A stretch of DNA of 64,000 nt from Mercurialis annua (lineage: Eukaryota > Streptophyta > Magnoliopsida > Malpighiales > Euphorbiaceae): positions 8,287,001 through 8,351,000 of the forward strand of contig NC_065577.1 in assembly GCF_937616625.2 (NCBI RefSeq), in the 5' to 3' direction. The translations under genes and the position numbers were made by a program. Below, piece after piece: positions 50,866 to 62,637 of the stretch. Position 1 is the stretch's first letter. Each line of letters opens with the position of its first letter. The notes beneath the pieces are model-generated. The model was not told where the DNA came from. It was given only the letters and a program-made list of their open reading frames with translations, and searched no databases.

Positions 50866-51480
50866 TTTTTTTTTATTATTGAAAGATGTATTTCCATTAA
50901 AATGAGAAATCGGCTATGAAAGCCTCGACACAAGCCACATCAATTGCGCTTGAGGGTTACAGCAAAATAAAGCATCTCTAAGGACTTTTTTTAGTTAAAG
51001 CATCAGCTACCCAATTTCTATTACGTCTAATAAAACTGAAAGAAACTAAATGAAAACTTTTGCAACGAAGCTTGGATTGCGTGGAGTATTTGGCTTGCAA
51101 GGAACGCTGAGGATAGCGATCCTTTGAGTGCAGCTGAATGCAGGAAAATCTCAATGCCTTGACCAAGGAGGATCCCAAAACAAACACTCCAGAGTCACCT
51201 CCTATGGACTCTATAAAAATTAATCTTGAGAATAGAAGAACAGGTGCGGGTGTGGTGAGGTATTATCTTGGAAAACCAATAGCTTCGTTTGTGAAGATCT
51301 TCATTCACATCAACTCTCCGGCTGTTATTGAGAAGCGGTTCTTCTATCTAAGAGAATGCACCTCTCTTCCGTCATCTTTAAGGGTGACGCTAAAAATATC
51401 ATCGATGCTCTGAATACGGAAGCAGCTTGCGGTGTGATCCTGCAAGGCTTCATCAGTAGAATGCTTTTTTTTTTCCCTTT
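50866..51480 (-). mobile_element. Truncated LINE with inverted 5' part (RNase H region)
   Basis: On the minus strand 51110-50981 reads CKSFHLVSFSFIRRNRNW followed by VADALTKKSP, the end of a LINE RNase H domain. A short 3' UTR follows ('ttttaatggaaatacatctttcaataat') and poly(A), seen as T at 50866-50877. On the plus strand 51190-51470 reads GAGVVRYYLGKPIASFVKIF and, after a frameshift, GDAKNIIDALNTEAACGVIL, the earlier part of the same domain. The two parts lie head to head, the structure left by twin priming. It is dead. Confidence 0.7.
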
Positions 51481-52082
51481 TTCTTTCAATTTAATATCAT
51501 GAATTTTCAAAAACCAACTTAATATAATTTAATAAAAAAAATCTAGATTAACCTTTTGTATAGCATAAAATTTCTTAATTAAAATATTATAGCAACCATT
51601 TTTAAATTAAATAATAGTATTCCTATTAGTATGTATATCTGTATACATATTACTTTTAGCAGTATAGTTGTATTTGCTTTTCTTTTCTATCAAATGACAT
51701 CTCAACTAAGAAATTCTTATTTTCATACTTATAATATTTTCAGAAAGAAAAATCTTAATTATTTCGTGTATTATTTTAAGCTCAAACATCCAAAAATAAT
51801 CATATCTTTTTGCGTATTTGCAAATTTAACTAAAGCCTAACTTGTTTGAACTTTTATTTTTGAGTCTTTATCCCTCACAACGGATATGCCACGTCATTTT
51901 TACAACAAGCCAATAAGCATTTGCGATTGGGAATCTTTATTTATTTTTTATTTTTTTAATCATTAAACATTTGCACATGACTAACGCCTCATTGGTTTGT
52001 TGCACGAATGACGTGGCGCAACCGTTGCGTTGTATAATTATTCTTTATTTTTTATGGGAATTTGTTTGAACTTTTCACATGT
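51481..52082. other. No feature recognised
   Basis: AT-rich intergenic sequence. Confidence 0.3.
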
Positions 52083-52091
52083 TAGTTAATA

Positions 52092-52957
52092 GGCTAATCA
52101 CCTGTAAAACTACCGACCTTTCAATTTTTTTTCAATAACACTCTCACCTTGTAAAAACTTCAATAGCACTCTATTTCGCATTTTTACATTTCAATAGCAC
52201 CCTAAATTTAAAAAAATGGATGATTTTATTATTGTAAGGATTAAATTTTATAAAATAACTAAAATGAAATGATCATTTTATACATTTTTCTAACTAAACA
52301 AATACAAACACATCGCTTAACTTAAAATACATCAAAATAAACCCTCTTCCCCACTAATTTAAATAAAAAATTAAAAAATATTAATTTCTACCCTATATTT
52401 TTCCCAGTATCTTCCTCACCCGCCACCCACCGCTTCTCCTCCATCATCCTCCATGGGAGGACGAGCCGTTCTCGTCCTCCCTTCGTCTTCCATGGGAGGA
52501 CGAGAAATCCTCCCATGGAGGATGAGTTCTTGAGGAAGAACTTTGTTCTTCCTCAAGAACGAGGAAGAATTCTGTTCTTTCTCAAGAACGAGGAAGAACA
52601 GTGTTCTTCCAAAAAAAATGGCGAATCATGGTTCAAAAAAGTCGATAACGGATTCGAGGAGGTGGCGATTGGTCGGAATTTAATTATTTTAATTAAATAA
52701 TTTTTTTATTATTATTCATCTTTAAATATAGAGAAGATAGTTTTTTGTAGTATTTATAACATTCAATATTATTTATAATATGTGGTAAATATAAAAGACT
52801 TATTTTGAATTTTATCCAATTGAAAATAGTTCAATTTAATATTTTAGGGTGCTATTGAAACGTAAAAATGCGAAATAGAGTGCTATTGAAGTTTTTACAA
52901 GGTGAGGGTGTTATTGAAAAAAAATTGAAAGGTCGGTAGTTTTACAGGTGATTAGCC
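52092..52957. mobile_element. MULE-like element with about 120-bp inverted ends and 9-bp target duplication
   Basis: Terminal repeats begin GGCTAATCACCTGTAAAAC and run about 120 bp (52092-52212 against 52845-52957). TAGTTAATA flanks both sides (52083-52091 and 52958-52966). No transposase. The centre holds a palindrome cluster (52448-52600). A half copy lies at 35445. Confidence 0.87.
52448..52600. repeat. Palindrome cluster: CCTCCATGGGAGG and GTTCTTGAGGAAGAAC types
   Basis: Units include TCCTCCATGGGAGGA (52448-52462), an ACGAG/CTCGT pair around 52461-52475, a CTTCCATGGGAGGACGAG unit at 52487-52504 and TCCTCCCATGGAGGA (52508-52522). GTTCTTGAGGAAGAAC (52526-52541) and GTTCTTCCTCAAGAAC (52545-52560) follow, then two more variants. 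Confidence 0.8.
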
Positions 52958-53017
52958 TAGTTAATATGTTCTAATTACTAAAATTACTTTTAAAATGTAG
53001 TATTATAAAATTATAAA

Positions 53018-53210
53018 TTGAGATTTTCTCAAATTCATTTCAATTTGAGAGGTGAATTTCAATACATCTACACCATTCATTACCAAATGAATAGTATATA
53101 TCAAAAAAGTATAATTTTAATTAAATTAATGTATATCATTTATTTTATAATAAATTATGTTCGTAATCTTAACCCTCTCAAATTGAAATATATAGAAAAT
53201 TCTAATCCAT
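53018..53210. mobile_element. Small inverted-repeat element (MITE)
   Basis: 'agattttctcaaattcattt' with 'caatttgagagg' on the left, and 'ccctctcaaattg' with 'agaaaattct' on the right, are inverted. No clear target duplication. A similar arm occurs at 55841. Confidence 0.45.
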
Positions 53211-53401
53211 AAATAAATTATTATACTCATTGTAAACATATAAAAAAAACTACACAAATCTAAATTAATTTGATCAATTCAAAATATAATTATCAAAATA
53301 AATCTCCCTAAACTATATGTGTTGAGTTTGAATTAGAGAGAAGCAAGAAAGAGAGAGAGAAAGAGAAAAAAAAATAGCAAAGGAAATTATAATTTATCTA
53401 G

Positions 53402-53687
53402 GGGAAAAGGTGCAAAAATGACCCTCATGTATACCTCATGTATCTTATTGGCACTTCATGTATTTCGGATCTCAAATATGACCCTAACGTTGCGAAAAAG
53501 TATCAAAAAAACACAAAACATGGACGACGTTAAACATAAATGTGTACGGCCTTAAACGGAAATGTTAACGGAAGGGTCATTTTTGACACTTTTTCAAGAC
53601 GTTAGGGTCCTTTTTGAGATCCGAAATACATGAGGTGCCAACATGAGACACGGGCTATACATTAGGGTCATTTTTGCACCTTTTCCC
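53402..53687. mobile_element. MULE-like MITE, 286 bp
   Basis: Inverted ends GGGAAAAGGTGCAAAAATGA and its complement, with arms of about 110 bp. An identical 9-bp duplication TTTATCTAG lies at 53393-53401 and 53688-53696. Non-coding. Confidence 0.87.
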
Positions 53688-53906
53688 TTTATCTAGTTCA
53701 CAAACTTTTATTTGATTTTTAATTTTTATATTTTTTTAATTTATTTGATCCTTAAATTTTCATCCATTTGAAAATATATATATATAAATGAAAGAATTAA
53801 AATTCAAAAATCAGATAAGATCAAATAAAAACTTAAAAATTAAAAAATTAAAAAAGATCAAATAGAAATTAATAAACTAAATAAATTAGAAATATAAAAT
53901 TCAAAA

Positions 53907-54196
53907 GGGTTAATTGCAAATTAATACACAAACTTTACCCCAATTTGCAATTACAACACGAACTTTAAAACTTGGCAAATTGGTACACCGATTTTCATTT
54001 TTTGGCGAATTGATACACCGAACTGGAAAAACACTAACGTGGACATTGTCATATACAGCCACGTGTTGTTGTATGATTGGTCGGTGTACTAATTTGCCAA
54101 AAAAATGAAACTTGGTGTATTAAATTGCCAAGTTTCGAAGTTCGTGTTATAATTGCAAATTAGGGTAAAGTTTGTGTATTAATTTGCAATTAACCC
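53907..54196. mobile_element. MULE-like MITE, 290 bp, upstream of the LEA_2 gene
   Basis: Inverted ends GGGTTAATTGCAAATTAATA and its complement, with arms of about 85-110 bp. An identical 9-bp duplication AATTCAAAA lies at 53898-53906 and 54197-54205. It ends about 250 bp before the start codon of the LEA_2 gene, so it sits in its promoter region. Confidence 0.88.
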
Positions 54197-54446
54197 AATT
54201 CAAAAACATTAAAATGAGTTAATCCTAAGATTAAACTATAATATAAATAAAATAATTATATGATATAATATTATAATTGATTATTTATGTATCAAGTAAA
54301 GTAACAGATACACATACTCACTCACCTTCTTCCACTATCCTTTTCCTCCTTTCTCTCTCTCACCACTTCACCACTCTCTCCACAAACACACAGCAAACTC
54401 ATAAACCCATTCATACAAATACAACCACAGAGCAGAGCAGGGCAAA

Positions 54447-57400
54447 ATGCCACCGCCGCCACAACCACAACTCCGACCACCACCTCAACAACAACAACCA
54501 CAACCACCCACCACCAACGGCGACCACATACCTCAACATCGCCCTCCACACAACACCCACAACCACCACCCATACTACCCATCCTCCTCCTCTTCCTCCT
54601 CCGCCTCCCTAAAAGGCTGCTGCTGCTGTCTCTTCCTCCTCTTCTCCTTCCTCGCCCTCCTAATCCTCGCCATCTTCCTCATCATCATCCTCGCCGTCAA
54701 ACCCAAGAAACCCCAGTTCGATCTCCAGCAAGTCGGCGTTCAATACATGGGCATCTCCGCCTCCAACCCCGCCACCCCCTCCACCCTCGACCCTACCACC
54801 ACCGTCGCCAACGTACCCGCTACCACCGCCTCGCTTTCCCTAACAATCCACATGCTATTCACCGCTGTTAACCCCAACAAAGTCGGGATCAAATACGGTG
54901 AGTCGCGGTTCACTGTTATGTACCATGGAATTCCTCTGGGTAAAGCCTCGGTTCCGGGATTTTACCAAGAAGCTCACAGTGAAAAACAAGTGCAGGCTAC
55001 TATCTCCGTCGATCGGGTTAGCTTGATGCAGGCGAATGCGGCGGAGTTGATTAGAGACGCGTCGCTTAATGATCGAGTTGAGCTTCGTGTTCTTGGTGAA
55101 GTTGGTGCTAAGATTCGCCTTCTTGATTTTGATTCTCCTGGTGTTCAGGTTAGTCACTCTGTTTTTTTCAATGAAGTTCTTGAGTTGGGTTCTTTTTTTT
55201 AATTCTATTGCTCACATTACTCACTCAATTATGTGCAATGTGTTGTATTTTTCTTTTGGGTATGCTCAATTTCGAATTTCTTGATATGGGTTGATGATTC
55301 CCACTTCAGTTTCTGACATTTTTTTTAAACAATTTCTTGATATGGATTCTTTTTAAACTCTGCTTTTTTAGCTGGTAACTAATTTTTTACTTGTTCTTGC
55401 CATTTTAAATTCTTATTCCCATCTGACATTTTGATTTTCCTTTAGGGTTTATAATTGTTTATACAAAATAATTCTTTAGCATCAAATTTGGTTTTCTTTA
55501 GAATTTTTGGTGTAATTTGTTTTTCTAGATCAAGCCAAACCCACCATCTTCTGTCCCACTCATTCTTTCTTTTGCTTAGCCTTTTTTTGTGTGCTAATGT
55601 GCACCACTCATTAATTACTCTTTAAGCTAACATGCGCTGAATTTTGTCTTTGCATTATTATTGTGTTTTTGTTTTTTTTTGGGGTTTAGGAGTGCATGTA
55701 AAATTCTTGAATAGTTTGCATTTTCTTGCTAAATTATCCTTTTAGTTTAAGCTTATTTGCATGTTTTTTTTGCTGTAATGCCCTTTGCTTTTTGTTGCAT
55801 TTGTGCTGGTGATCCTCATGTGTATTTTTTGGATTAAGATTTCCTCAAGTTCATTTGAATTTAAGACGGTCAAGTTTACAATTTAGACCGTTCATTGTAA
55901 AATGAATGATGCAGATCAATTTACTTAAAAATGTGATTTTTTGATGTGTATCATTCATTTGATAATGAATGATGTGAATTTAATAAACTTGACGGGTCAA
56001 GTTCAAATGAAGTGAATCTCAATTTGTATTTTTTTAATCTCTCTCTGGTCTTTTTAAATTAGTTATGTCTTAATCCTATGTGTTGAATGGGTGTTTTCAA
56101 AAAGCATGCAAAAAATTAAAAGTTGGTCGAGGTAATTTAACTTTATTTTTTGTAGTATTTGGTGGCCGCTGATTAGTAATTAGGAGTATATTTAATGGCT
56201 TTCTTTTTAAGCGCTTTCTTGAAACGCACCAATATTGTCTAGGCAATGTGCAATGAGATTATTTTTAGGACTAGTTCATTCTTGGCAAAAGTATTTTATA
56301 TATTGATAAACTTAACTCTTAAAAAGTTTATAACAATTTAATTAATCAATTTTATAATTTGTGATAAATATATTCAACTTTTACTTTTTGATTTAGTTTA
56401 GTGTCATGAACGATTATTTTATATAATTTTTTTTTATTTCATATTGGATTATATGGATTTAAAATGAGGATTATGTGTTTGTAAATAAATTTTAAATTGA
56501 GAGTTAAATATATTTGTTACAAATTATAAAATTGACCGACCAGATTACAAAATTGATGGACAAAATAGTTGTAAATTATTTTTAAGAATATTTTTATATT
56601 TTGGTTAAAGGTGTGAGTATATAAAATCATTTGTCTTCATTCTTTACCATGTTTGGCGCGTGATTTTCACCGTCCTGTGACTTATACTAGTCTTACAATC
56701 TTACCCCACTTGTCATATATTCCTCTTAGCCAGTGTCTACTTGTGCATGTTATGTTTAATTTGGCCATCTATCTTGATATTTTTATAAGGTATGCTATAA
56801 TATTTTATTTGGATCACATGGTTTTAAAAATAAATTAAAACAAATAAAATATGATTAATCAATGGAAATAAAGTTGATATAAAAATGTTGAGTTCGGAAG
56901 TACTTTTTAAGGATTTTATTTTGGTGACATAAGTAGGATTGTGCAATCTCTGCAAACCAAATTAAATATTTTTATGTCTAAAACCAAACCAAATCAGATT
57001 GAATTCAATTGGTTCGGTTCGGCTAGGCTATTTGATTTAGTTTGATTTTTGTACACCTAGACATAAGTAATGGTTTGGATTTCTTTTTATTAAGGATTAG
57101 GATACCCATCAAGATTTTAAGAATGTTTTAGTAGGTTTTTTGGTATTTTGTTTTTTGATAATTGAAAAAGAAGAGCGTTTGTGGAAAGAAATAAATCCAC
57201 GACTTTGGCAGAATATTATCCAGCATTTATACCATTTGAGCTAACTTGTTGCTAGGTTTTTTGGATTTTAATTTATCATTAATAGGTGCATGCTTTGTAA
57301 TATCAAATTACAAGTAAATCTTTATAATGGAGAGCAAGGAGTGGTAATACAATGCTGCTAGAACAGTAAATTGGTAGCAAATGTCAAACTGCATTTCTCA

Positions 57401-58823
57401 AAATTAGACCCCATGGTAGGAACAAAAAAAGTAGAATTGTTCAGTTTGTTAGCATGTGACTTTTGTGGCCCCTGTAAGAGACATTTTATGTTGGGATCCA
57501 ATGTTTGATCTGGGCCTAAATGTTTTAACAGTTTCCCTATGAATCCATTGAGTTTCACTGCTTGTGTTCTTACCTGCATGTTTGCATAAGATGTTTTTGC
57601 ACTTGTTCACACTTCGAGTCTAATTAATATTTACGTGCCGAGGTATATTAGAGATAATAAAATTGTAGAATTAATTGATAAACGGTTTGCTTGATGAAAA
57701 TATCGGGTATGAAAGTACTATTCCATTCAGTGGTCACATGATGTTTTCCCTTGCTTCAAAGTGATTCTTGGAGTGAAAATGAAGATACCATGCTTGTATT
57801 GTTTTATTTAGTTCGGTTTATACCAAAGGTGAACTAATTTTGTAATTGAAATTCGAACCGAATCTAACTCAAAAATTGATTTTTGTAAATATTTTTTTGA
57901 GCTATTGGTTCGATTTAATTATTCGATTTAGTTTGGATTTTGCAATTATGTGAGTAGCTTCAGGAATAAAGCCAATCATTTTTCACTAGTTGGAAAGATG
58001 AACTCCATGTCTGTGCAATGTGGCATGTCAGATCAGAATCTGAACTTCTTCTTGAGTCAATAATTAGAGCCTGGCTGGTTTATTCACATAGGAATTTGTT
58101 TTAGACCATTTTATTGTATGTTTTTTATGCCCTTGAAATTCCAACTTGCTTTTTTTTGACAATGATAAAAACAAGAACAAAAACACACTCCAAGGTCTGT
58201 TAGGGTTTTATGTAGCTATGAAGTTTTGGTTTCAACATTTTTTTATTTTGGATTGTATATTTGTTTAGGTTAATTACCTTTACATCCTTGAGTTTAAGAT
58301 TGAATTACTATTTTCCTCAAATTTTAAGAAAATAATATTATTTTCCTTTATATTTATTTTGTTTAACGGAAACCTCAAACTGTAAGGGATTTTTATTCGA
58401 ACCCCTAACAAATGAAAGTTTTCATATGTAATGGCGTGAGAGTTTCTATTCTCGTATATTATTGCGTCGACCAAGTCTCTTCATCAATTATCGGGTTTAA
58501 TTTGCTTTTATATAATTTGTAGCGTTTGATTTATTTTGATGTACTTCGATTAATTAATTTTTATCTATCTTTACCTCTGATAAAAAAAAAAATCGCTTAT
58601 CCAATCACCAAAATTAAAGAAAAAGTATTAATTCTTCAAAATTAAAAGAGAAAATAGCAATTAAGTTCTAATTTAATTTAGTTTAAGTTTTACTTTTTAC
58701 AAATTATAATTGTTGTTTAATATTTTGATAAAACAGGTATCAGTAAATTGTGCAATAGCAATTAGTCCAAGAAAGCAGTCTCTAACATATAAGGATTGTG
58801 GATTTGATGGATTAAGTGTCTGA
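54447..58823 (+). CDS. NDR1/HIN1-like (NHL) LEA_2-domain membrane protein
   Basis: Exons 54447-55148 and 58737-58823 (GT-AG, phase 0); 262 aa. The chosen ATG follows a pyrimidine-rich leader (54305-54390). Residues 1-55 are Pro/Gln/His-rich and cytosolic. A KGCCCC motif (56-61), possibly palmitoylated, precedes one membrane helix (about 62-84). A basic VKPKKP stop-transfer segment and the LEA_2 domain (about 90-260) follow, with LTIHMLFTAVNPNKVGIKY, a block around GIPLGKASVPGFYQ, and the end SPRKQSLTYKDCGFDGLSV. Members sit at the plasma membrane; several take part in defence and stress responses. The last 28 residues come from a tiny second exon after a 3.6-kb intron. It looks intact. Exact NHL subgroup not determined. 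Confidence 0.93.
55149..58736 (+). other. Large single intron of the LEA_2 gene
   Basis: 3.6 kb, AT-rich. It contains an inverted-repeat element at 55841-56030. Weaker inverted pairs lie around 56300 and 56500 ('aaattataaaattgacc'), and hAT-MITE-like remnants with 'ggttcggttcggctagg' lie near 57010 and 57830. No other gene. Confidence 0.55.
55841..56030. mobile_element. Inverted-repeat MITE inside the LEA_2 intron
   Basis: The left arm 'agtttcatttgaatttaagacgg'-like block at 55850-55875 pairs with 'cgggtcaagttcaaatgaagtgaatct' at 55995-56020. An inner pair 'cattcattttacaatgaa'-like is around 55900 and 55950. No confident target duplication. Confidence 0.45.
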
Positions 58824-58848
58824 CTAAGCAAACCAAAAAAAAATCTTA

Positions 58849-58879
<31 letters not shown>

Positions 58880-59514
58880 TTGCTCTCTTGAGATAAGCAA
58901 AAAGAGAGTGGAGAAAAGCAAAAGAGAAGGCTTAGAAAGTAGAAAGCAAGAACATGGTATGGAAGTTGGATTGGATCATCAATGGCTAAAATTAAAGGGA
59001 AAAAAAGGGAGGATATTCTCTTGTGGGAAATCAAAAGAATTGGTCTTTTTTTATTATTTTCTTTCTTTTTCCCAAGGTTTTGCAGATTTTCATTTAATTA
59101 GTTTGGTTGATTACTTCACTTGTAAGCAAAAAAGTTTGCTTATTGCTTAAGTGTAAAGTGTAAAAAGTCATGTAATGCTTTACCATTCCTCACCCTAATT
59201 CAATTATGATTCACTACAAATTGTCTTCTTAATATGATGTTTTGGAATACTTTTTGCATTTCTATGGGTAATTTACATAGTTATTTTTAAATCATCCTTA
59301 AATTTTAATTTATATCCTAATTATCCTTAAACTTGTATATATATTCTAATTGTTCGTAAATTTTTGTTGAATAATTACATTAATCATATATCGTTTGGCT
59401 TTCTTAGCATTGTTAATTTTTGTTGATATAACATTTTTTGTATCATTAAAATTTGATGCGTTGATATATCAAATATATGTTATTCGTATTCAAATCTAAA
59501 AATCTCTTAATAAT
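58824..59514. other. LEA_2 3' UTR and intergenic sequence
   Basis: A (TTA)n run of about 30 bp lies at 58848-58880. The 3' UTR probably reaches about 59250. No other gene. Confidence 0.35.
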
Positions 59515-59964
59515 TAGGGGTGAGCAAAAACACCGGCCGGTCAAATTACCGACCAAACCGATGATTTACGGTAGGTTAGGCTCGGTTTGTTTAGTTTCAA
59601 TATAAAAAAATTTGGCTTTTAGGTTATGGGTTTGGTTTGAATTTTAAATTATCCAAATTAATCGAGCTATGCGGTATAAATCAAGAGTTTTAAAAAATTA
59701 AAAAATTGCTCATATTTTTGTCAGATTTAAACGAATCGAACGAATTTACCGACCTGTTCAGTCGGTTCGGTTTTAAAAAAAATTCCTTTTGTATTTGGTC
59801 GTTTAAGTTTTTGATTAAATTTTCATATTCGATCGGTTTGGTTTTGACTATGCAGTCAAATAGTTAATTCAGTTGAGGGGATGTTGGTTCAGTTTTGGTT
59901 ATTCGGTCGAACGGCTAAAGGGTTTTCGATTCGGTTTGACCGAACCGTCTGAATGGTCACCCTA
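59515..59964. mobile_element. hAT-like MITE
   Basis: Ends TAGGGGTGAGCAAAAACACC and GGTCACCCTA. Flanks TTAATAAT (59507-59514) and TCAATAAT (59965-59972), 8 bp with one mismatch. Interior with 'ttcggtttgaccgaacc' motifs, same type as 19569-20117. Confidence 0.7.
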
Positions 59965-60764
59965 TCAATAATACAAACGTGAGTCAGTACTCCAGACGTG
60001 TGCTCGTACAAAGACAACCTTATTCTCGTGGGTATCCTTTTAAGATGACATTTATTAATGGAATATGAAACTTATTCATTGTACTGCTTACATTTAATCA
60101 TCTATTTACTCTTATCACATCATATATGCAGTCGCTACATAAAAAGGAAGGCCGGTCAAATTACCGACCAAACCGATGATTTACGGTAGGTTAGGCTCGG
60201 TTTGTTTAGTTTCAATATAAAAAAATTCGGCTTTTAGGTTATGGGTTTGGTTTGAATTTTAAATTATCCAAATTAATCGAGCTATGCGGTATAAATCATG
60301 AGTTCTAAAAAATTAAAAAATTTCTCATATTTTTGTCAGATTTAAACGAATCGAACGAATTTACCGACCTGTTCAGTCGGTTCGGTTTTAAAAAAATTCC
60401 TTTTGTATTTGGTCGTTTAAGTTTTTGATTAAATTTTCATATTCGATCGGTTTGGTTTTGACTATGCAGTCAAATAGTTAATTCAGTTGAGGGGATGTTG
60501 GTTCAGTTTTGGTTATTCGGTCGAACGGTTAAAGGGTTTTCGATTCGGTTTGACCGAACCGTCTGAATGGTCACCCTATCAATAATGCAAACGTGAGTCA
60601 GTACTCCAGACGTGTGCTCGTACAAAGACAACCTTATTCTCGTGGGTATCCTTTTAAGATGACATTTATTAATGGAATATGAAACTTATTCATTGTACTG
60701 CTTATATTTAATCATCTATTTACTGTTATCACATCATATATGCAGTCGCTACATAAAAAGCCGA
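59535..60764. repeat. 615-bp tandem duplication covering most of the hAT-like MITE and its right flank
   Basis: 59535-60149 is repeated almost exactly at 60150-60764 (from 'ggccggtcaaattaccgacc' to 'gcagtcgctacataaaaag'). The second copy lacks the first 20 bp of the MITE (TAGGGGTGAGC), so the duplication arose after insertion and by a non-transposition route. Only a few base differences were seen. Confidence 0.93.
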
Positions 60765-61261
60765 GAAGATATTGGTATGATATTCGAAAAGCTAATCTCA
60801 TTTTTTTCATGTATTTTAGATTCTATATGGGGTTCTACCGATCTACTTTATCCCAATATAAATTGAAAGGTGGATTGTTGAGTTTCTTAATAGGGTTTGT
60901 TTTTACTTTTATTAGCAAGTATTTTTCCAGTTAAACGTTTAAATTTGCATATTAATATTTTACATGTGAGGTGCATTTTCATACGATATCAATTTTATTA
61001 CCAATATTTAACATTTAAATACATCATACATTTCGGTAACTTTACATGTTTTACATATCATTTGCATTTTTAGAGGTTTTGTTTTGCGTTTAACAGTTTT
61101 CATGCATAAGTAACCAAATAGATGATACACTATGCATGCTTAGCTTTTTTACATAACTAAATTCTAAATACAATCTCATTTTTAATAAATAGTACATAAA
61201 ACTATTTATTAAAATTATATTTTGATTGCTCAAGAAAAATATTAAAATCTAAGTTTGTAAG
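60765..61261. other. No feature recognised
   Basis: AT-rich intergenic sequence before the LINE relic. Confidence 0.3.
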
Positions 61262-62637
61262 GAATAACTTTTGATCCTCATGCCTAAATACCAAGGACCT
61301 ATTAAGTCTCCACTCATATATGTTCTGTGTTCTGAGGGTTTTACTCATATTATAGTAAAGGCAGTGCAAGCAAAAACATTGACAGGTATCCGTATTGCTA
61401 AGAATTGTCCAGCCATTACCCGCCTTTTATTTGCAGATGATACTATCATCTTCTCTAAGGCCACATTGTCAGATATTTGTGTTATTCAGCATCTTCTTAG
61501 GCAATACGGAGACATCAGTGGGCAGTATATTAATTTCCACAAATCATCAGTTATTTTTAGTACCAATGTTGATCCCTATCAACGAAGCCTATTGACTCAT
61601 ATACTTCAAGTTCCTCAAAATGTCATTCAAGAAAAGTATCTTGGCCTCCTTTCTAGATCCTAGGGTCTAAAACACAATCTTTTGTTGGTATTGTTTCGAC
61701 AATTGTTTCCAAGTTACATGGATGAAAGGAACAATTTTTATCTTCAGCTGGCAAAGAAATAATGATAAAAGCAGCAGCGTCTGTTATTCCAGTCTATGCT
61801 ATGATGTGTTTTATAATTCCAAAATCCCTTTGCGCTCATATTACTAGAGCAATTCGCCAATTTTGGTGGGGACAGCAACATGATGAAAGGAAAATTTGTT
61901 GGATATCTTGGCAAACAATGACTCGAAGTAAATGGGAATGTAGCTTCAAGGATTTAACCACATTCAATCATGCACTTCTTGCTAAATAATGCTGGAGACT
62001 GTTACATTCGCCACACTCATTATTATATAAAATGTACCAAGGGAAGTACTTTCATAATTCATATATTATTCATGCTTCTTTAGGTAACCGACCTTCGTGG
62101 GGGATGGGGTAGTCTTCGCTGTGGATTTCAACTGCTCTCCCAGGGTCTACGATGGCATATTAATAGTGGCACCTCCATCCATTGTCTTTATGATCCATGG
62201 ATTCCGAACTCCTATCCTTTCAAGCCTCAGCATTCGGCCAATTCTCATCTTGCCCTCCAGTTTGTGGCACACCTTATTCATCCTCAACATCGCAGCTGGA
62301 ATGTGCAATTAATTCGACAACTATTTTCAGCAGATGATGCCTCCAAGATTCTCTCCATTCCTATTTCTTATTGGCCGAGACAAGACAAACCTATTTGGCA
62401 TTATACATCTAATAGACAATATTCAGTCAAATCTGGATATTACATTGCTTTTAACCAGGGCTTTCAACAGTATACATCTTCCATCCCTGACATAAGCAAA
62501 AAAGACTGGCAATTTTTTTGGGGTTTATCTATCCCTCATAAGCAAAAAAGTTTTATATGGAGATGTTTACATGATGGTATTCCGACAGGACATGCTTTAA
62601 ATATGCGACTCCATATTGATGTGACGTGTGGTTTCTA
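61262..62637 (+). pseudogene. LINE ORF2 relic: C-terminal reverse transcriptase and zf-RVT region
   Basis: About 460 codons are readable across three frames. First comes SPLIYVLCSEGFTHII and RLLFADDTIIFSKAT, where FADD is the reverse-transcriptase catalytic motif (61430-61445). Next come ISGQYINFHKSSVIFS, GKEIMIKAAASVIPVYAMMC and RAIRQFWWGQ. Last is the zf-RVT-like WQFFWGLSIPHKQKSFIWRC with LHDGIPTGHAL (to 62590). The frame breaks near 61655, 61760 and 62100, and stops such as 61987, kill it. The endonuclease and early RT motifs are missing upstream; RNase H is missing downstream. L1-type plant LINE. Confidence 0.88.

Noticed and set aside
54322..54582. Gly/Val-rich minus-strand frame
   Set aside because: Antisense of the Pro/His-rich N-terminus of the LEA_2 gene.
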